Shown here: piece after piece, positions 30,641 to 34,058 of the stretch
Layout of the letters: every line of letters begins with the position of its first letter
Numbering within the stretch: position 1 is the first letter of the stretch
Source: Bacilli bacterium
Lineage (GTDB): Bacteria > Bacillota_I > Bacilli_A > RF39 > UBA660
Assembly (NCBI GenBank): GCA_017527675.1
Contig: JAFXPU010000018.1
Span: 1-34,058 of the forward strand
Reading direction: 5' to 3'
DNA length: 34,058 bases
Program-made: the position numbers and the translations under genes
Notes under the pieces: generated by a model
The model's input: the letters and a program-made list of their open reading frames with translations, nothing else
Databases searched by the model: none
Told to the model about the DNA's origin: nothing

Positions 30641-31084
30641 ATGAAACTACATGAATTAAAACCAAATGATGGTGCTACTAAAGCAAAGAAACGTTTAGGA
30701 CGTGGTACTGCTTCAGGTACTGGTAAAACTAGTGGTAAAGGACATAAAGGACAAAACGCTAGAAGCGGTGGTGGAGTAAGACCTGGATTTGAAGGTGGAC
30801 AATTACCATTATTCAGACGTTTACCAAAAAGAGGTTTCTCAAATGCTATGTTTAAAAAAGAATATGCCACAATTAATGTTAGTGATTTAAATAAATTTGA
30901 AGATGGAGCAGTTGTTACTCCAGAATTATTAAAAGAAATGGGTCTTTTGAAGAAACAACTTGCAGGTGTTAAAGTATTAGGTAATGGTAACTTAGATAAG
31001 AAAATTACCGTTAAAGCTAATGCATTCTCAAAATCTGCAATCGAAAAAATTGAAAATAAAGGTGGAAAAGCTGAGGTGATTTAA
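30641..31084 (+). CDS. rplO: 50S ribosomal protein L15
   Basis: A 147-residue uL15 ([42 protein letters not shown] split, [18 protein letters not shown]). It starts 1 nt after rpsE, where rpmD (L30) is normally found; its stop overlaps the secY start (TAATG). Confidence 0.97.
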   Translation: MKLHELKPNDGATKAKKRLGRGTASGTGKTSGKGHKGQNARSGGGVRPGFEGGQLPLFRRLPKRGFSNAMFKKEYATINVSDLNKFEDGAVVTPELLKEMGLLKKQLAGVKVLGNGNLDKKITVKANAFSKSAIEKIENKGGKAEVI

Positions 31085-32334
31085 TGTTTGCAACATTTGC
31101 ACAATTATTTAAACCTAAAAATAGAGATATTCAAAAGAAAATTTTGTTTACTCTTGGCGCTTTGTTTATCTTTAAATTAGGTACAGCAATTACTGTACCA
31201 GGAGTAAATCTTGATACTAAAAACTTAGGTTTTTTAGATATCGTTAATGCGATGAGTGGTGGTGCTTTTGAAAAAGCTTCAATATTCGCATTAGGTGTTA
31301 TGCCATACATTACAGCATCAATTGTTATTCAACTATTATCTATGGATATTATTCCATATTTATCTGATTTACGTAATCAAGGTGGCGTAGGAAGAAATAA
31401 ATTAAATCAAATTACAAGAATAACAGGTATTATACTTGCATTCTTCCAAGGATATTTATATTCATTTGCTTATATCAAAAATGGTTCTGCAATTGATTAT
31501 ATGACATATTCAATGGTATTAACTGCAGGTACTTGTTTATTACTTTGGATTGGTGATCAGGTAACAGCTAAAGGTATTGGAAATGGTATTTCCCTAATTA
31601 TCATGGCTGGTATTATTACTACATTACCAAGTATGTTTGTTAATTTATGGAATGAATTAATTGGTGGGGATAATGGTTTTTTAGGATTATTAACATTTAT
31701 CTTATTTGTAGCATCATTTATAGCTATAATAGTTGGTGTTATTTATACAGAATGTGCTGAAAGACGTTTACCTATCCAATATGCTAATAAATCAACAATG
31801 TCAGGTAATCAAAATTATATTCCATTTAAATTGAATAGTTCGGGAGTTATGCCAGTAATCTTTGCATCTGCTCCACTATCAATTATTCAAATTGTTGCCA
31901 AAGTTGTTAATAATTCAAAATTCTCATTATTTGTAACAAAATATTTAAGTTATGAAAAACCAGTTGGATTATTAATATATGTAATTTTGATAATCTTATT
32001 TGCATACTTCTATACATTTATGCAAATGAAACCATCTGAAATATCAGATAATTTAAATAAAAATGGTGGTTATATTTTAGGTGTTAGACCTGGAAAAGAA
32101 ACTACTGATTATATTACAAAAGTATTAAATCGTATTACATTTGTAGGAGCAATCCTACTTGCAATACTTGCTTCTCTTCCAATTTTAATTAGTAAATTCA
32201 CATCTATTAATACTAGTATTAGTATTAGTGGTACAGGACTTTTAATTGTTGTTGGTGTTGCACTTGAAACATGTAAACAATTAGAAGGTGAACTAGTTTC
32301 ACGTACTTATCAAAAAGGAAGAAGAGGTAGATAA
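31084..32334 (+). CDS. secY: Protein translocase subunit SecY
   Basis: A 416-residue, ten-helix channel protein of the Sec translocon. Typical motifs: ITVPGVNLD, the plug/TM2 region (MSGGAFEKASIFALGVMPYI), GIGNGISLIIMAGI, AERRLPIQYANK and the C-terminal loop FYTFMQMKPSEISDNLNKNG. It is coupled through TAATG overlaps to rplO upstream and adk downstream. Confidence 0.98.
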   Translation: MFATFAQLFKPKNRDIQKKILFTLGALFIFKLGTAITVPGVNLDTKNLGFLDIVNAMSGGAFEKASIFALGVMPYITASIVIQLLSMDIIPYLSDLRNQGGVGRNKLNQITRITGIILAFFQGYLYSFAYIKNGSAIDYMTYSMVLTAGTCLLLWIGDQVTAKGIGNGISLIIMAGIITTLPSMFVNLWNELIGGDNGFLGLLTFILFVASFIAIIVGVIYTECAERRLPIQYANKSTMSGNQNYIPFKLNSSGVMPVIFASAPLSIIQIVAKVVNNSKFSLFVTKYLSYEKPVGLLIYVILIILFAYFYTFMQMKPSEISDNLNKNGGYILGVRPGKETTDYITKVLNRITFVGAILLAILASLPILISKFTSINTSISISGTGLLIVVGVALETCKQLEGELVSRTYQKGRRGR

Positions 32335-32987
32335 TGAAAAGTATCATATTAATAGCTCCTCCAGCTGGAGGAAAAGGAACACAATCTAGTATGTTAAAAG
32401 AAGAATACAATCTTCCACATATTTCTACTGGCGATTTATTAAGAGGAGCTTCCAATAATGATAGTGAAATATCAATGCAAATAAAAGCTATTTTAAAAGA
32501 AGGAAAATTAGTTCCAGATGAAATAGTTATGAGTTTGTTAAAAGATAGAATCACAAAAGAAGATTGTAATAATGGTTATATTCTTGATGGTTTTCCAAGA
32601 ACTGTTGCTCAAGCTATATCTTATGAGGAAATATTAAAAGAGCTTGGAAAAGATGAAGGATATGTAATATTGTTAAATACTAATAAAGAAGATGCCAAAG
32701 CAAGAATTGCAAATCGTGTATCTTGTCCAAAATGTGGACGCGTATTCAATAATATTATTGAAGATTTAAAACCACAAGTCGAAAATAAATGTGATGATTG
32801 TGGCAGTGATTTAATTCATCGTGAAGATGATAATGCTGAAACATATGAAAAAAGATATAATGAATACCTAGAAAAAACTCAACCACTAATAGATTTTTAT
32901 AAAGATAAAAATTTATTATATGAAGTTGATAACAATGTAGATGTTGATTATACCTTTGCTCAAATAAAAGAAATTATAGGAGAGTAA
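32334..32987 (+). CDS. adk: Adenylate kinase, zinc LID, unusual P-loop
   Basis: 217 residues, catalysing AMP + ATP to 2 ADP. The LID domain carries a zinc site C131-x-x-C134 and C153-x-x-C156, as in most Gram-positive long forms. STGDLLR (31-37), DGFPRT (85-90) and the Arg-rich LID edge are conserved. The P-loop reads A8-P-P-A-G-G-K14-G-T rather than the nearly universal GPPGAGKGT; the catalytic Lys is kept. The order secY-adk-map-infA-rpmJ is standard. Confidence 0.96.
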   Translation: MKSIILIAPPAGGKGTQSSMLKEEYNLPHISTGDLLRGASNNDSEISMQIKAILKEGKLVPDEIVMSLLKDRITKEDCNNGYILDGFPRTVAQAISYEEILKELGKDEGYVILLNTNKEDAKARIANRVSCPKCGRVFNNIIEDLKPQVENKCDDCGSDLIHREDDNAETYEKRYNEYLEKTQPLIDFYKDKNLLYEVDNNVDVDYTFAQIKEIIGE

Positions 32988-32988
32988 T

Positions 32989-33735
32989 ATGATAAGTATT
33001 AAATCTGAAAGGGAAATTGAGTTACTACGCATAGCTGGTTCCATTGTTGGAGAAACACATAATTATTTAAAACAATATTTAAAACCAGGTATTACAACTA
33101 AAGAAATTGATGAATTAGCTCGTGATTTTATAATCAGTAAGGGAGCTACTCCATCATGTTATCATTATGAAGGCTATCCAGCAAATATATGTATTTCTGT
33201 TAATGATGAAGTTGTTCATGGTATTGCCTCTAAAAGAAAACTTAAAGATGGCGATATAGTAACATTAGATATTTGTGCATGTTATAAGGGCTATCATGGT
33301 GATAGTGCTTGGACATATGCTGTTGGAAATATATCTGATGAAAAAAAATATTTAATGGAACATACCGAAAAAGCATTATTTGAAGGATTAAGTGTTATTA
33401 AAAATGGTATTCATGTTGGTGATATTGGCTATGCTGTTGAACAATATGCTTTAGCACATCATTTAGGTGTTGTTAAAGAATTGGTTGGACATGGTGTAGG
33501 TAATCAGTTACATGAAGATCCAGAAGTTCCTAACTATGGTCACAAAGGTACTGGACCACTTTTAAAAAGTGGAATGGTTATTGCTGTTGAACCAATGTTA
33601 AATTTAGGAACAGCAGATGTATATCTTCTAGATGATGATTGGACAGTTGTTACAGCTGATGGAGAACCATCTGCACATTTTGAACACACAATATTAATAA
33701 CAGATGATGGTTATGAAATATTAACAAAGAGGTGA
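32989..33735 (+). CDS. map: Methionine aminopeptidase, type I
   Basis: 248 residues. The five metal ligands are all present: D94 (LDICA), D105 (HGDSAW), H168 (VGHGVG), E201 (VEPML) and E232 (FEHTI). It removes the initiator Met from new proteins. It begins 1 nt after adk and has GGAGAG as binding site. Confidence 0.97.
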   Translation: MISIKSEREIELLRIAGSIVGETHNYLKQYLKPGITTKEIDELARDFIISKGATPSCYHYEGYPANICISVNDEVVHGIASKRKLKDGDIVTLDICACYKGYHGDSAWTYAVGNISDEKKYLMEHTEKALFEGLSVIKNGIHVGDIGYAVEQYALAHHLGVVKELVGHGVGNQLHEDPEVPNYGHKGTGPLLKSGMVIAVEPMLNLGTADVYLLDDDWTVVTADGEPSAHFEHTILITDDGYEILTKR

Positions 33736-33739
33736 TAAT

Positions 33740-33955
33740 ATGGCAAAAGACGATGTTATCGAAATTGAAGGTAAAGTATTAGAAGTTTTACCAGGCTATA
33801 AATTCAAAGTTGAATTAGCCAATAAACATGTAATTACGGCTGTTGTTTCAGGTAAAATGCGAATGAACATGATTCGTATCTTAGCTGGTGATACAGTAAT
33901 GGTTGAACTATCAACCTATGATTTAACACAAGGCCGTATAACCTATAGAAAGTAG
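33740..33955 (+). CDS. infA: Translation initiation factor IF-1
   Basis: A 71-residue OB-fold protein ([52 protein letters not shown]). It occupies the A site of the 30S subunit during initiation. Standard position between map and rpmJ. Confidence 0.98.
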   Translation: MAKDDVIEIEGKVLEVLPGYKFKVELANKHVITAVVSGKMRMNMIRILAGDTVMVELSTYDLTQGRITYRK

Positions 33956-33966
33956 GAGGTAAAAAA

Positions 33967-34058
33967 ATGAAAGTAAGAGCATCAGTAAAACCTATATGTG
34001 AAAAATGTAAGGTTATTAAACGTAAAGGTAAAGTAAGGGTTATTTGTTCTAACCCAAA
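33967..34058 (+). CDS. rpmJ: 50S ribosomal protein L36 (partial, cut by window end)
   Basis: The first 30 codons of bL36, zinc-ribbon form: [14 protein letters not shown] with C11, C14 and C27 visible (VICSNPK). The last ligand (His) and the stop are beyond the window. AGGAGG precedes the ATG. Confidence 0.95.
   Translation, partial: MKVRASVKPICEKCKVIKRKGKVRVICSNP

Overview
The window is a compact, very AT-rich stretch of a Firmicutes chromosome, most like the uncultured Bacilli/Erysipelotrichia/'Mollicutes RF39' grade. The reasons are: very low GC; short intergenic gaps and frequent TAATG stop/start overlaps; encoded CCA ends on all tRNAs; zinc-ribbon versions of S14 and S18; and the Gram-positive dacB-spmA-spmB-rluB block. 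TGA is used as a stop (for example at the ends of the rluB and map genes), so this is the standard code and not the Mycoplasma code. The taxon is an inference from these traits; no 16S gene is present.

Layout. 1-4150: a bacterial PH-domain protein, a small transposase-type helix-turn-helix protein, a PMCA-type Ca2+ P-type ATPase and a lipoprotein. 4150-7900: a D,D-carboxypeptidase with SpmA and SpmB (spore cortex set), then a lipoprotein, pseudouridine synthase RluB and an orphan pseudopilin. 7900-9500: ferredoxin (minus strand), a tail-anchored coiled-coil protein, then rpsP-khpA. 9500-12650: an ECF transporter module (two ATPases plus EcfT) and truA. 12700-15500: a Pro/Glu/Val/Ala-rich protein, a YutH-like spore-coat protein, a NifU-like protein (minus) and a CvfD/YugI S1 protein. 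15500-17100: two tRNA arrays (Val, Thr, Tyr, Gln, Lys; then Leu, Ser, fMet, Asp, Phe) flanking a small ribbon-helix-helix gene (minus) and a small coiled-coil ORF. 17200-18510: a two-gene operon of unknown function whose second protein carries six 'FDENG' repeats. 18570-21821: ychF, rpsF-ssb-rpsR behind an S6:S18 leader, and gpsA (minus). 21900-34058: the S10-spc ribosomal operon with a long leader, from rpsJ through secY-adk-map-infA to rpmJ, which runs off the end.

Most of the window is translation machinery in conserved order. The less ordinary parts are the ECF module, in which both ATPases have lost the switch histidine and have degenerate signature motifs; the FDENG-repeat operon; low-complexity tails on ribosomal proteins L3 and S5; absence of rpmD (L30) from its usual place; a probable ATT start codon for spmB; and tightly packed signals in which terminators contain stop codons or the -35 box of the next promoter. 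Promoters are easy to read: most are near-consensus sigma-A sites with 16-18 bp spacers. I see no CRISPR array, complete insertion sequence, prophage or rRNA gene.
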